DNA of 64,000 bases from Phytophthora quininea (GCA_011947345.1 JAAVTG010001003.1:744001-808000), one strand, 5' to 3'; numbered from the stretch's first letter, positions 32,719 through 44,293 are shown. The notes: generated by a model not told the origin, from the letters alone. Translations and numbers: made by a program.

Positions 32719-34954
32719 TTAGACGGAAACGCAGTTGTCTTTACCAGCTCCAGTATCAGCAGGCTCATTGGAATGTTGCCGCCTATCTAGCCAAGCCGAC
32801 CAAACCGACACTCGGTCTAGAGGTACGGTCTTTTGCTCACTCTCAGCTGTGTGTTGTGAGATTTTGAATGCAGGAGGCGGCAAGAAAAGACAGCAAGTCA
32901 AACCAAGCTTCTCCAACGCCGAGCAGCTCCTTCTCAAAGACCCCAAAGCACCAAAGCGCCAGGCCATCGCCATGTTGCTGGAAATCCGAGCAGCAGCGGC
33001 TCGGAGGGAAACCAACCGAGATAGTTCGCCCACCAGACAAGCGAGTCGAGCTGGAATACTCGCTCTGCTGGGAGTATGTTCCATTGCCTTTACGAGTTTG
33101 TAGTTGTTTGACCTCACGAGATGTTTTCGAGTGATAGGGCGACTCCCTCAAGCCAAGACGTCTACAGAAGGAAGGCAGCACCGAGGTATGAGGAGGTCTC
33201 TGCTGCGAGTTGGCTTTATGCTAACAGCAACTTGTGGTGTCTTTGAAAAGGATGACGACTTCAGTATTGTCGGTTCTTCCGCTCCAGCCAAGCCTGTCGA
33301 AGATATTCGCTACAGCCACTTCCGACGAATGCTCAAGCTCGGTGTTCCTCGTCCAAAGCTGGAGCTTGACATGGAGAGTCTTGGGCTGACTCCTGAGGGC
33401 TTGATGGTCCTGTACCGGCCAGCAAGGACTTCGTTCACATAGAGATATCAACACCAGAGTTGAAGGCTGCTCCACAAGAAACTGTGGTGCGGAGAAAATG
33501 GCACTTTGAGGAGGTGTCTGCTACAGATCGCGCTCTGCCACCACCGTGCGGATCACACTGGAGTCGGAGAAGCAAAGCTGGACAGCTTCCCGATGCTGCC
33601 AAGCAGAGAATCGAACGCTATTTCACCAAGCCAATCGATTCATCCAAGGATGTTGAGTGTAGTTCGACTGGATCAGCAGATATGAGCAGCGACGACGTAT
33701 TAGAAGGCAAAAGCCCGCCCGTGACTGTAAAGCGGGGAAGCGTGGTCTTGCTGAAACACGACAAGGCACTGACGATGGAGATTGCACTTAACGCCGTGAA
33801 AGTTCCGTTCTCAGTAGTTGCAGAAGAGTTGGAGATCTTGAGCGGCTCGAGTCTGACTGAGACTGCTATCAAAACGATTCTGTCCATGTGGCCAAGTATG
33901 GGCGAGCAACGCGCGCTCGACGAGTTTGCAGGACCACTTGAATCACTCAGCAGGGTAAGCCTTCGTTCATGGGAAGTGGTGCCTATGAACGCTTACAGAT
34001 TGCCTTGTTTTTGGTGCTGCTATGTAGTGCGAGGAATTTCTGGTTACAATCCAGAGCGTCCTCACGCAAGGGAGAAATTGCGGTGCTTGTTGGTGAAGAA
34101 AGAGTTCCCCAGACGCATCCACGAACTGCGGTACGTACATGTTATTGATCTGCTCATGCGTGTACACTATTTATCTGAGGGCTGTGTTTTACAGTGAAAC
34201 GATCTTACTCGTCACTCGAGCGCTCAACCAGCTGAACGCCAGCGCCGAGTTTGAGCGTCTGCTGTCGACTGTCCTGGATGTGGCCAACTATCTCAACTGG
34301 GGCGAAGCTGGCGACCAGCACCGCCAATGGATTTCAATCGAGTCGCTCGTCAAACTCGCACACACCAAGTCGTTCGACGGCTCTCTCACCGTCTTGGACC
34401 TGGTCGTCGACGTCATTCAGGTCGGTTCGCTAGCTTTGGCTCGTTTGCTTCGGTCTTGTCGATTCTAACGGCTTGTTTCGTAGAGCGACTACCGTTGGGA
34501 CCTTCTGCAGCTCGTGAACGGCTTTCAGTTGATCTCGCAGTGCCAAGCGATATCGGTGGACACGATCTATGCTGAGATGGAGCAGCTTCGCCAAGGCCAC
34601 CGGTTGCTGGTGGCCGAGAGTGTAGCAAGTGCGAAGACGAAATGCAATTCCACAGCTCAAGACGACAGCTCGAGACAAGCCGTGTGCCAGTTCGCTGATA
34701 TCGTCAACGACGAGCTAAGTGCCGTAGAAAAGCTGCTAAACGACCTCGAACGCAGTGTACGTCGAGACTACCAGTGCCTAGCTTGGTCTTGTGACTGATT
34801 CGCTTGTATTGGTTCGCAGAGATTGACATTCGTGTCCAAGTTCGAGCAGAGCAAGAGTGCCTCGCTGGACTCGCACTTGGCCGCCATCGCCCAGTTCGTA
34901 GCACAGCTCAAGAGCAGCGCCAAACGATCCATCAACTGGTCGGCCTTGCAGTAA
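32719..34954 (+). CDS. Formin (FH2 domain) actin nucleator
   Basis: FH2 domains nucleate and processively elongate unbranched actin filaments. Likely exons: 32719-32820 (start uncertain, no good ATG found), 32873-33073, 33139-33186, 33251-33954, 34028-34130, 34195-34420, 34494-34756 and 34820-34954. Before FH2 a helical motif YSHFRRMLKLGVPRPKLELD with MESLGLTPEGL resembles the short repeat also found in WASH-complex CCDC53. The FH2 core is clear: LLKHDKALTMEIALNAVKVP, LRCLLVKKEFPRRIHELRE, ERLLSTVLDVANYLNWGEAG and VDVIQSDYRWDLLQLV. No Pro-rich FH1 is visible. Frames slip near 33415 and 34070. The 5' end may reach upstream toward 32640, immediately behind COQ8. Confidence 0.82.
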
Positions 34955-35109
34955 AGCGCCATCGTATCCTCGCGTCAGAAACGGCAAGAAACGGTAAATG
35001 ATCAAGTCGAACGCTGCGGTTGCTGCTTGCTACACTGTGGTTTATTGGTACAGGACTTGTCGATAAATTAAAAGGTTCTTGTGCTGTCTACTGTTGTGTG
35101 GCTGGAGGT

Positions 35110-35563
35110 TTAGAGGCCGATGATACTTGCGTTCTTGCAGATAAACAGCATAAATCGGTTGCGGCACTCTCGAAGCTGGTCCTGCATGTCCACCAGCGCA
35201 AAGTGCTCGTAGTGGACCTTGCACAGGTACTGCATCATGCCCAGCATTTGCTGGCACATTTCGCGGATCTGGGGCACCGTCAGCGGCTGCTGCGAGGCCA
35301 TGAGGTCTCCGATCTGCTCCAGCAGCTCGGCCGAGTGCTGCACGGGCGCGGCGTCACCGCCGAGGTCTTTGCAGAGGTCGCTGGCCACCAGAAGTAGTAG
35401 CTCCAGCTCCTCGCGCAGCAGGGTGGCCTCCTCCAGCACCATCTCGTACTCGAGCTCGCTCCAGCAGCGCGCGTTTCTCGCGGACGTCGTCGGGCAGCAG
35501 GATCTTGCGCTTGCGGCTCACGGGCGCCGTCGCCAGCTTCTGGTGCTTGTCCACGAGCAGCAT
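35110..35563 (-). CDS. Hypothetical helical protein
   Basis: Not recognised. The frame begins MLLVDKHQKLATAPVSRKRK, just after a TTTTCAG acceptor, so an upstream exon or leader intron is likely. The C-terminal 110 residues are strongly helical (EMVLEEATLLREELELLLLV; VPQIREMCQQMLGMMQYLCK; DMQDQLRECRNRFMLFICKN) and look like a small helical bundle that could belong to a multisubunit complex. A frame slip near 35455 separates the basic N-terminal part from the bundle. An open frame continues upstream to 36034 but has poor composition and is probably not translated. Confidence 0.5.
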
Positions 35564-36332
35564 GTCGGTCGCGGAGCGCACGGGCTGAAAATGTGAGGCG
35601 ATTCGACTTGAACTCAAGCTGGCGCTTTGGTAAGTGAGCTGCTCGTTGGCGATCGCCGCTTTTTGGCAGCCAAAAAAGTTGACGACGAGAGTAACGAAGC
35701 CAGCTGGGGCTGTTTCTGCCAATAGAGACGGGAGGACGGAAAATTTGTATGCTGGCGACCCTCGATAATAAAACTTTTGGGGAAAATATCGCAACGATTT
35801 CCCTAATTTGCCCATGTCGTTGACGGACGGGCAAGTCTGGGCGCCGTTTGCCGTCTTCGATCGCTGACACCACGGCCAAGCTATTGATAGATAGGATCGG
35901 GCAAGGTGGCCTGCGACGTCGACAACGTTTGCGACTGGGCTTCTTGTCCAGCGCTTCTGGGGTTCGTCAAAGCGAAAATTGCCGTTGAAATCAGACGACA
36001 AAACCAGCGTCAGTTGCCTTGGGTGGCGACCCACAGCTGCACGAAAATCGATATTTGCCGACGTCAGACCTCGCGCAAAACAGTCCTAAGAAGTTGGACT
36101 CTACTTTTTGGCGGAGCATCTGGGGCCGACACCTTTCGGTGCGACCGCATGGTCAACGCCGGCCAAAATATTCTCCATCGCCGACGCCAGAGCCCTGCAC
36201 TGCGTCGCAGTCCAGTCGAGTCTGCTTTTTGAGACCGTGCTGCGCTCGAGCGGGTGGTCGCCGTGCGTTGCCGCTTGATCGCAAAAGTTTTCCTCGTTTC
36301 CGCTTGAACCGACTCGATGGCTACATTGCTGC
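35564..36332. other. Unassigned region
   Basis: Open frames here have no family features. It probably holds leader or promoter sequence for the minus-strand helical protein and the plus-strand MGC-type frame. Confidence 0.3.
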
Positions 36333-36595
36333 ATGGGATGCGCTCCGTCTCTGCTGGTGGCCACCCACACACCTGGCGAGTGCAACGAGCTCAACCATGC
36401 TGCTCTGCAAGGCGTGCAAGGTGTAGCACACGGTGTGGCTCCCGACAGCAGGGGGTTCGAGTTGCTGCGGAATATTTTGCAAAACAAATTCATGCTCTCG
36501 GCAAGGCCTTTCGCAAAACTCCTTTACCCTTTATGTGGCTTTTGCACCAGCGTCGGGTGGTTTCTGGTTGCTACCGGTACAGAAAGCTACACGTA
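36333..36595 (+). CDS. Possible N-myristoylated protein, fragment
   Basis: An ATG opens MGCAPSLLVATHTPGECNEL. Gly2-Cys3 with Ser6 fits N-myristoylation plus palmitoylation, as in membrane-tethered signalling proteins. A GTGTAG donor and a CGACAG acceptor around 36420-36449 would join it to GVRVAAEYFAKQIHALGKAF. The frame then degenerates and no known domain follows. It may be the first exons of a broken gene. Low confidence. Confidence 0.3.
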
Positions 36596-37118
36596 GAGAT
36601 TATGGTGGCAAGCCATTGCGACAAATTATGAGGTCGATCGGATGGAGAGAAGGCCAACGATTTGGCCCACCGCCAGGCGATGTCGCGAAGATCATGGTTG
36701 AAATAACGTGTTTAGTGACGCATTAGATTTGAAGTTCGCGGCGTCAATGCACCCAAGCTGTGAACTCCTGCAGACTCCGGCTCCACTACGCCTCCGAATT
36801 ACACAGGAACATGTCGACAATCGGCAACTTGCCAGCTCGCAAAAAATCTCGCTTGATGCAAAGGGAGAGACCTGCAGTCGCGAAAGAATTCCATTTGTAG
36901 CGCTTCTATCTTGAGCAAGCATCTGCTCGGCCGATGAGTCCACAACGAAAACAGCGGTATCTTACGAAACAGACTGCCGTAGAGAACCGGCGTGTTTGAA
37001 GTCTCCACTCTCCTGTTCTTAGGTCAGTATTCGGCCTCAGTCTATCCAACGCCAAGCATTCCAAATGTCCACGACGTGCCAGCTTGGTCTCTGGGGTCTT
37101 CTGCAAAGCCCGAGAACT
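36596..37118. other. Intergenic region
   Basis: No recognisable gene, repeat or RNA. Confidence 0.35.
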
Positions 37119-38027
37119 CTATCTCCACGGCCCCTTCTTGCCCTTCACCTTTCTGGTCACGATCGGCTTTCCCTGCATCAAAATGTCGAGCGCCTTGCGG
37201 TTCAAGCACTCGCCAGTGGACGTGTCCAGCTCTAACCGGCGTCCGCCCAACGCGAACGAGTACGCGTCCTCGCCATCGTGGCCGAGTAGCTTCAAGTCTA
37301 TCGTGCAAGAACACCATCAGTTTGATGAAAATTTATCCGGCATTTCTCAAAGAACAAATTTCTAGACAACCTTTGGGCGACGCCTCCAGCACCTCCTTGA
37401 CGCCGACCCCAACACCGTCACACGAACGAATTCGTCTGGCATCAGCGTTCACTGTCAACCAAACGTTCTTTTCACCGCCTAGAATATTCAGCACCAACCT
37501 GGGTCGCCCAATTTCCGGCACGACACAATGTCGGTCACCACTCTGTCGCAGAGCCGCTTGGCTCCGAAGAACATGGTCGCCGACGCACTGCAAATAGCTC
37601 CACTGGTTGCGATCACCTGCATTGCGACATCACTCTCAGCACCACTTGCCAACATTAAGTTTCGCTTCGCTTTCGCACCTCCATCATGTTGGCGCTGGCG
37701 TCCGCTTGGTACACCATCCCACCCGACAACAGCAACGCGCAGTACATTTGCATCCGCGTTCCAGGCCCCATCCACTTCATCAATTTGCCACCGCAGTTCT
37801 GCACGATCGGAGTCTCATGAATTTTAGTCACTGGAACTCTACCAGACAAAATGACAAAACAAACAGCAGCAAAATGCGTCAATATCACCGATTTCAACCG
37901 ATATTTATCTACAGCATCAGTATCTCTAGCACGTACTCCACCTTGGGGCGCACGGCAAACCCCGCGTCTGCAGCGTAGGCGCCGTAATGGCCAGCGAGCG
38001 GCAGCAGCTCGACGCTCTCTGCAGCAT
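37119..38027 (-). CDS. Putative mitochondrial two-TM protein (TMEM186/TMEM223-like)
   Basis: The start gives an Arg/Ser-rich mitochondrial-type presequence (MLQRASSCCRSLAITAPTLQ). A GT-AG intron (donor in the 37940s, acceptor near 37830) leads to VPVTKIHETPIVQNCGGKLM, a hydrophobic segment MQMYCALLLSGGMVYQA, a second one around AMQVIATSGAICSASATMFF, then a soluble tail (GLVLNILGGEKNVWLTVNAD; YSFALGGRRLELDTSTGE). A second intron (about 37372-37304) joins EASPK to DLKLLGHDGE. The layout (presequence, two TM segments, beta-rich tail) resembles the TMEM186/TMEM223/TMEM70 group of respiratory-complex assembly factors; sequence identity is low, so this is inference. Frame slips near 37680 and 37510. 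Confidence 0.45.
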
Positions 38028-38321
38028 GGTCGGAATTTTGAGCCACACGTCTTTATTGTCCAATCACACTCCATTCCGAAAAGAATGAAGATCAGCTTTG
38101 GATCAAACGTCGCCACCAGGCATCGTAAGCGCATTCTATGGTGATTCTTCCTGCTCTACTGGCCGCATATAAAGTTTTGGTAGGGACGATGTCTGCGCTT
38201 CGTGTGCCCTGCCCGCTCATATCGAATAGTTATTCACAATGAGCCACTTATTTACAGACGGCGGGGCTAGATGGGAACTTCAACACCATGAGCCAATCAT
38301 CACGGGCGGCAACTACTGGAG
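38028..38321. other. Intergenic region between the TMEM-like gene and the hAT element
   Basis: Contains the presumed promoter of the minus-strand TMEM-like gene. Nothing else is recognised. Confidence 0.35.
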
Positions 38322-38329
38322 ATCGAAAT
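38322..38329 (+). repeat. 8-bp target site duplication, left
   Basis: ATCGAAAT directly abuts the left terminus TAGTGTTG; the identical 8-mer abuts the right terminus at 43162-43169. Eight-bp duplications are characteristic of hAT transposition. Confidence 0.9.
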
Positions 38330-38552
38330 TAGTGTTGGGTCGCATATTACCTTTTATATTAACGAAAGTTGGTATTACCACGTTAGTATTCGTTAGTATT
38401 GTTAATAACATGGTGGCACTGTGTGTCGTGAAAGATTCGGGCGCTTGCGAATCAATGTTGAAGTTTGCTGCTGCTGCAGCGCGCGCCCTCATATCTTAAC
38501 ACACCTCGATCCAACCAAGCAGCAGCTCAGCAGACGCGTGGGAGCTCGGCGC

Positions 38553-40786
38553 GATGCCACCGCCACAGCACGAGGTGTGGACCCATTACACTGTCACTGT
38601 TCCGAGGAGAGCGACGCCCAAGAAGCAACGACGAGTACGACAGGAGAGACAAGCAGCTGGGTAAACGGCACGGTTTCCCAAACAGCGAGGAGGTCGACAG
38701 GACACCCCGGAAGAAATCTCGAAGCGAAGAAGTCTCATTCGCTTCTGCCGCACAAGAGCCAATTACGAGAGCGGAGAAGAAGCAATTCCATCGCGAAATT
38801 GCTGCAGCATTTTACTCAACGGCCATTCCATTTCGCGTTATCGAAAATCCCCATTTTCAGCACATTCTGACCAAGTATCGTCCCGGAATGACTTTGCCAT
38901 CGCGCCAGCATTTGTCCACGACGCTTTTGGATGAGGCCTACGCACAGGAAAAGCGGGACGTTATCGAAGAGCTGCGTGACGAAGATAATGTCGCTGTTGT
39001 TAGCGACGGGTGGTCAGACCCAAACAGCGAGAGCATCGTCAACTTCATGGTGACATCGCCGTTTATACGGCCAGTGTTTTGGTCATCTGTACCAACTCGC
39101 GATGACAGGCACACGGGTGAGTACATGGCCTCCGCCCTAATCAAAGTTATCAGAGAGGTTGAAGATGCTATACGGGGCAGTGTGTGCGCTGTGGTGACCG
39201 ACAACGCGTCGAATATGGTGAAGTCCTGGGAATTGGTTACGAAAGAGCTGCCAGCGGTGACCTGCAACGGGTGCTCAGCACATACCCTAAACTTGCTGCT
39301 AAAAGACCTGTTCTCTATTGATGACTTAAAAGATGTACTTGCAAAAGCGGTGGGCATAGCAAAATTCGTTCGAAAGCGGCCAGCACTTCTGTATCGCTTT
39401 CGCGAGAAGCAGCGGCATCGAATGAACGACCAACGTCACCAGCGGTGTCGGGTCCTGACCATCCCTGTATCAACTCGATGGTACTCAAAGACTGCTTGTA
39501 TTTCGAGTGTAGTCTCGAACGAAGGCATCTTGTTGGAGCTGTTCGCTGATGACGGCCTCATGGAGCGCTACAAAGACGCTGTTATGAAGCTGAATCGTGT
39601 GAAGACAACACTCGCGGATGGAAATTTCTGGATGAAAGCACGGCTTGTATTGCGTCTAACAAACCCCATAATTGACGCTCTGCGCTGTCTGGAGAAGGAT
39701 GGATGCTGCTTGTCGATGGTATACCATTATTTTCGGGGTCTGTACCATAACGACATTTACTACCAGCAAACAAATGGAATGGACCCGACCATTCTGGGAA
39801 AAATACGGGCTTTCATCCACTCCCGATGGTCTGAAATCAAGCGCGAATCAACACTAGCAGCGTTTTTGCTGGATCCGACAAAACCAATCGCTGATTTCGA
39901 ACCCGGAGACTTTGAGAATGCCGTAAATAGCTGTGTAGAGTTGGCCGAGCGCGTTGGATTTAACCCGGGAATCACTGCAAGGAAATTTCACAGTGCCGTT
40001 TCCAACTTCGCCCGAAAGAAGCGCGGGTGGAAGGCAGACAAACTGAACAAAAATGCCAAGTACTCTCCGATCGATTGGTGGATGTACCAAGACAAACTTT
40101 TCAAAGATATGAGGATGCTTGCCCAGGTAAAGCAATTTGCTGCACGTGTATTGAGCATTCCGACGTCTTCTGCTGCTAGCGAGCGCTCGTGGAGTATCCA
40201 CTCATTCATCCACAACAAACGCCGGAATCGCCTGAAACCAGCTAATGTTGAGAAGCTCGCTTATGTCTACTCAAATTCGGAGGTCAAACAATCCGCCAGC
40301 GAAATCCACTACTTGGACGGTGATGCAATCCCATCAGACAGTGATAACTTCGAGGAGTTCGATGATGAATTACCACAAGACTCTGGCGCGAGACGGCAAC
40401 ATGACGGTATCGGCCGCACCCGCTCCGACACTTCACGACAGCGTGCACTTTTTGGTCGGACAGACAGCCGTTTTGGTGATCATCGCAGCCCACATGCTAG
40501 AGAAGGCGATACACCTCGCAGAGCGCCACATCAACTCTCTCCAGCATCGCATCACTGCACGCCTCGCAGGTCGCCACGTCCCGTTCAAGCATCGCATCAC
40601 TGCGCGCCCCCACAAAATCCACTTCGAACATTCTCACAGCAAACACAGCAGCACACTCCTCCAAGATCGTCGCTGCGCCACACGCCAACAAGATCATCAC
40701 TTCGCCGCACACCACCAAGTGCAACCTGCTTCATACCACATGACGAAAGAGCATCCGCAGCTACTCCATCGTCACGCGATCAGTAA
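38553..40786 (+). CDS. hAT-family transposase (DUF659/dimerisation type)
   Basis: Cut-and-paste transposase. The likely start at 38553 gives MPPPQHEVWTHYTVTVPRRA, resembling the start of a BED-type finger but without its Cys/His ligands; the frame shifts near 38640 into the main frame, which has no ATG of its own near the start. The core reads NVAVVSDGWSDPNSESIVNF (first catalytic Asp region), VCAVVTDNASNM (second Asp), CNGCSAHTLNLLLKDLF, and the C-terminal dimerisation helix RVLSIPTSSAASERSWS with IHNKRRNRL. The tail beyond 40330 is low-complexity with His/Pro/Ser/Arg repeats. The main frame is open for over 2 kb with no stops, so the protein may still be produced, though the DNA-binding finger looks damaged. 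Confidence 0.88.
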
Positions 40787-40995
40787 AAGTGCCGATCAAT
40801 CAGTGAGTTATCTTGTCCAGACTGCATAAGCGTATTCCATAATTTCTGAAACAACAAAAGCGTCTTTCGTTTTTCTTGCGCTGAGTTTGTGTTGCTTGAA
40901 TCTGATATCACCTCGGAAATCGTCTGGCACAGAGGGGAGACCGTCATGATTTTGGCCGTGTTGTACTCGGCCTGTAGCAACGCCAACATCATCGA

Positions 40996-42990
40996 AACAC
41001 CTACATGCGCAAGTAAACGTGCTTGATGAGGGATCTCGTCTGGGTCACTGACGCTGCCGGTCGCTTTCTGGCAAAGGTCAATTCCGCGGCGTCGGCAGAA
41101 GGTTTGTCGATTTCTTCCGAGCTCAAAGTGTGGTCCAACTGCTGCTTCTGCTGGCTGGCCTGTAAAATTGATACGAAGTCCATGCCGTCAGCCAAGTCGT
41201 TGGACATACCAGCACCAATACACTCGAGCATCCACGTCGCGGATTTGTACGTAGGTGGCAGTGGCGACATACCAGGAAGACCTTCGAAGTAGTCGACCAA
41301 GTGCTTGCACTTGTGGCCCAAATAGTCGAAGAACAAAACCTCCACGCTTCAGCAGGAGGAGGCTGTCGAACAAGAAGAAGACTTTTGAGGACGGCAAGTG
41401 GATCGTGCAGAGAATGGTACGACCAGAGTCAGCCACCTTACGAACTCCGTCCATAATGGCCTTGGCAGAGCGAGCATCTAGGCCACTCGTGGGCTCGTCA
41501 AGGAACAGTACACTGGGCTGAGCTGCCAATTCAACGCCAATCGTCAAGCGCTTCAACTGCTCCGTAGAGCTGGTGCGAATGATTTGGTCGGCAATGTCGT
41601 GCATGTCCAGCAGCGTCAAACATTCCTCGACCGAGTCGTACTTGGCGCAGTATGGCACACTGGCGTCCTGGCGCAGGAATGCGCTGAAGGTGAGGGCCTC
41701 GCGGATCGTCGACGCCTCCGAGTGGATGTCCATCTGCTAACAGAATCCCGTGCATCGTCGAATGGCAATCGCGTTGGCCTCGTATCCGTTCAAAGGATCT
41801 CGCTGGTGATCTTGCCGCCGGTCTTGCGGTTGGCAATCACGTCCATCAAAGTCGTTTTACCAGCCCCGAAGCTCCCAATAGAGCCGTCATTTTACCTGGT
41901 AGAGCGAAGCCGCTGACCCCCTTGAGCAATTCAATCGATTCCTTCGGGTTTGACGACTTCGGCACCGAGTAACGCAAGTTCTTGACCGCCACCGTCACCA
42001 GCGTGACCGTCATGTTGCGGAACGCTACACCCATCATCACTTCACTCGCGGTCAAAGACTTCTCCGCACTGCGAGCTGTAGGGGTGCTAGTGAGACGGTA
42101 AGAGTCTTCGTCGTCGACTGGTTTGGTAGCGCCGACATTTTCAGGCGTCTCGTAGCGCTTGTACTCCAGCGCGAGGTAGCCGAGCGTCATGCACGTCACG
42201 TAGAAGACTACCATGTAAATGAGACGTAGAGGGTCCACACCTTCTCCATCTCACGAAAAACTGCAGATAGTATTTGCCCATAGTGACGCCTTCGGTCGAG
42301 AAGTAGCCGACTCTTCCGTACTCGCAGACGTCCAACGCAGACGACTGGTACTCGATAATGCCAAGAGAACGGAGCATCCAGGAGATCGGTGTGATCCAGT
42401 ATAACCAGATGAAGTAGGCAGGGATTTGGCTCTCGCTGGTGATATAACCCGCGAAGATGCTGAAGGTCAACGTCGAGGCAGCCTTGGAAATGTGAGTCGC
42501 GATGTTGATATCGGGACCAGCAGCCACCACAACGAAGAAGAGGGCCCAGTCCAAAGCTTGTCGCGAAAAGCAACAGCGGGAACAGCAAGAACCCGAGCAC
42601 CTCGACACAAAGCCGCACATCCAGTACACCTACGTATCGAAAATGAGCATCCCTGCGATGCAAAGCAGTGGCTGACTGACTGAGTTGGCGAATACGTAGC
42701 TCCCCTTGTCAAATAAGTTCGCTCCGCGTTGCTTGTAGAAGATTTCACGAGCTGTCATGAAGCTGCGAAGCCTAACCGAGCGACAGGAACAACATGCTGC
42801 CGAAGAGGATAGCCATGGCCACCTGAATCTCTGTCGGGTCGAGCTGAAAGAACATCGTGGCGTACAACAGCCCCATGACGGTGATCATGAGCGCACACCA
42901 AAGAGGTATGGCTTTGCTGCGGCCGATCCAAGCCCATGGATATCTCGTCACAGACCTTCCCACCACCGCTGACACAGCGCAGCTCAGGAA
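40996..42990 (-). pseudogene. PDR-type (ABCG) ABC transporter fragment inside the hAT element
   Basis: From 42990 downward the minus strand reads, in order: membrane domain 1 (LMITVMGLLYATMFFQLDPT), the TM segments up to YWITPISWMLRSLGIIEYQS, the linker YKRYETPENVGA, and nucleotide-binding domain 2. That domain contains LLKGVSGFALPGKMTALLGA, the Walker A remnant, QMDIHSEASTIREALTFSAF, the signature EQLKRLTIGVELAA and Walker B VLFLDEPTSGLDARSA. It ends near ATWMLECIGAGMSNDLADGM. Domain 1 of the ATPase half and the last TM domain are absent. Damage includes a frame slip in Walker A near 41868, one near 41805, a TAG stop at 41737-41739 and further slips near 42240 and 42600. Full PDR proteins are about 1300-1400 aa; only about 600 remain. 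Confidence 0.85.
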
Positions 42991-43161
42991 CAGCTACGTT
43001 CGCAGCGCGGCGATGTCGCGCTTCGCCTCTCGTCTTGCTCTGAAATATTCGCAATAGATTTGTAATTTTCATATTACCCGCGGTATTACCAAACGTTAAT
43101 AGTACAGGTAATTGGGTATTAACGATGTTCACGTTAATACCATTGGTAGATAACAACACTA

Positions 43162-43169
43162 ATCGAAAT
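43162..43169 (+). repeat. 8-bp target site duplication, right
   Basis: ATCGAAAT, identical to 38322-38329, directly after the right terminus CAACACTA. Confidence 0.9.
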
Positions 43170-43325
43170 TCAAGTTAATCGACGTCTCCCAATACAGTTT
43201 GGTAGGTATAGCCGGCTATGCCGAGGATTAAGAACTGGTCTTGCCAACATCGCGGCATTGGGGCCAACGCACATCGCCAGGCATGCATCCTGGGTATCCG
43301 ATACTGTGGCACTCTGGCCACCAGA

Positions 43326-44117
43326 TCATTCCTGGGCGGCAGTAAGCTGCTGTGCTGCCGCTAGTTCGCGACCATAGTATTCGGGGGCGTCCGAGTTATC
43401 GCCAGGTTCACGTGCATCAGCCTCACTCTCGTCGTCAGATTCGTCGTCACCGCCAGTAGCGTGCTTTTCAGCTTCGTAGTCATCCGAGCCGGACGATTCT
43501 GACTCGCTGGAATCGGCGCCTTCCCTTCATGACTGGTGCACGCATGGTATCTGCGAGTATCAGAGTCAATGGAAGCGCCTTCATTTGCTTCATGGCTGTC
43601 ACCATCGTCTTCGTCCGAGTCGTTATCACGAGAATCTTCGGCACTTGTATCTTTATTGGAATCTCTGTTGCCTTGACGGTCATCTGAGTCATCAGCTTCG
43701 CGCGATTCGAGTTCATCGCTCGGTTCGCCGCTTCCATTACCATCGCTGCCACGGTCATCGGACTCGGACGCTTCATAACTAGAGTCTTCGGCACTGACAT
43801 CTTCATCCGAATCAGTGGCAACTATTTCACGCTTGTTGAAACAAGCATCACGGCGGTAAGTGTCGTCGGGATCATCAGTACTCGGTTCATGTCCGTCTTC
43901 TTTTGGTTCATCCTCAGACATGTTCACCATCGACACCATTGCGTCTTGGCCAAGGCGGAGCATATTTTCTCCTGCAGAAAACATGATCAACTGTTCAACA
44001 CTAGCAGTTCAGGATAAATGAATACGGCGCGTTATTACCCTTCGAAGCGTGCGTTCTTGGGGTCACCAAGGCAACAAGTACCAACGAAATCAACACCAGC
44101 AATAGAGAAACTTTCAT
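43326..44117 (-). CDS. Secreted Ser/Asp/Glu-rich protein
   Basis: Exon 1 (44117-44039) encodes a signal peptide (VSLLLVLISLVLVALVTP core). An intron (44038-43972, GTAATA...CTGCAG) joins it to a long acidic, disordered protein rich in Asp, Ser and Glu with runs such as NSRDNDSDEDD-type segments. No Cys pattern or enzyme domain is visible and no RXLR motif was found. A frame slip near 43522 leads into a further acidic tail (SSESESSGSDDYEAEKHATG) ending RELAAAQQLTAAQE. Composition suggests a calcium-binding or mineral/cell-wall-associated secreted protein, but that is only inference. It lies just outside the hAT element. Confidence 0.65.
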
Positions 44118-44293
44118 GATTCCAGCCAATTTGACAATGACGGCATCGTACTGCTAGGAAATCAAATAGCAATATCTCGCGTTCTGCAACATATTATCGC
44201 TGAATGGTCTTTCCAAGAATTCTCACCATTTAGTGCCATTACAGAAAAAGTAAAGGGACATTTTTGCGCAAGGCTTAGAAAATGGCCACGAAC

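Larger units (their letters stand above)
38330..43161 (+). mobile_element. hAT DNA transposon carrying an ABC-transporter fragment
   Basis: The 4832-bp element begins TAGTGTTG and ends in its exact complement CAACACTA (43154-43161), with identical 8-bp duplications outside. Both subterminal regions are AT-rich and carry repeated TATTAAC/GTTAATA and GGTATTACC motifs (about 38360-38430 and 43078-43150), typical of hAT transposase-binding regions. The left half encodes a hAT transposase; the right half holds a broken antisense PDR-type ABC transporter. Because the duplications flank the whole 4.8 kb, both cargo parts apparently moved together. The exact duplication means insertion is fairly recent. 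Confidence 0.9.

Noticed and set aside
35564..36034. N-terminal extension of the minus-strand helical protein
   Set aside because: Frame is open but composition is random-like and a good acceptor sits just before the chosen start region.
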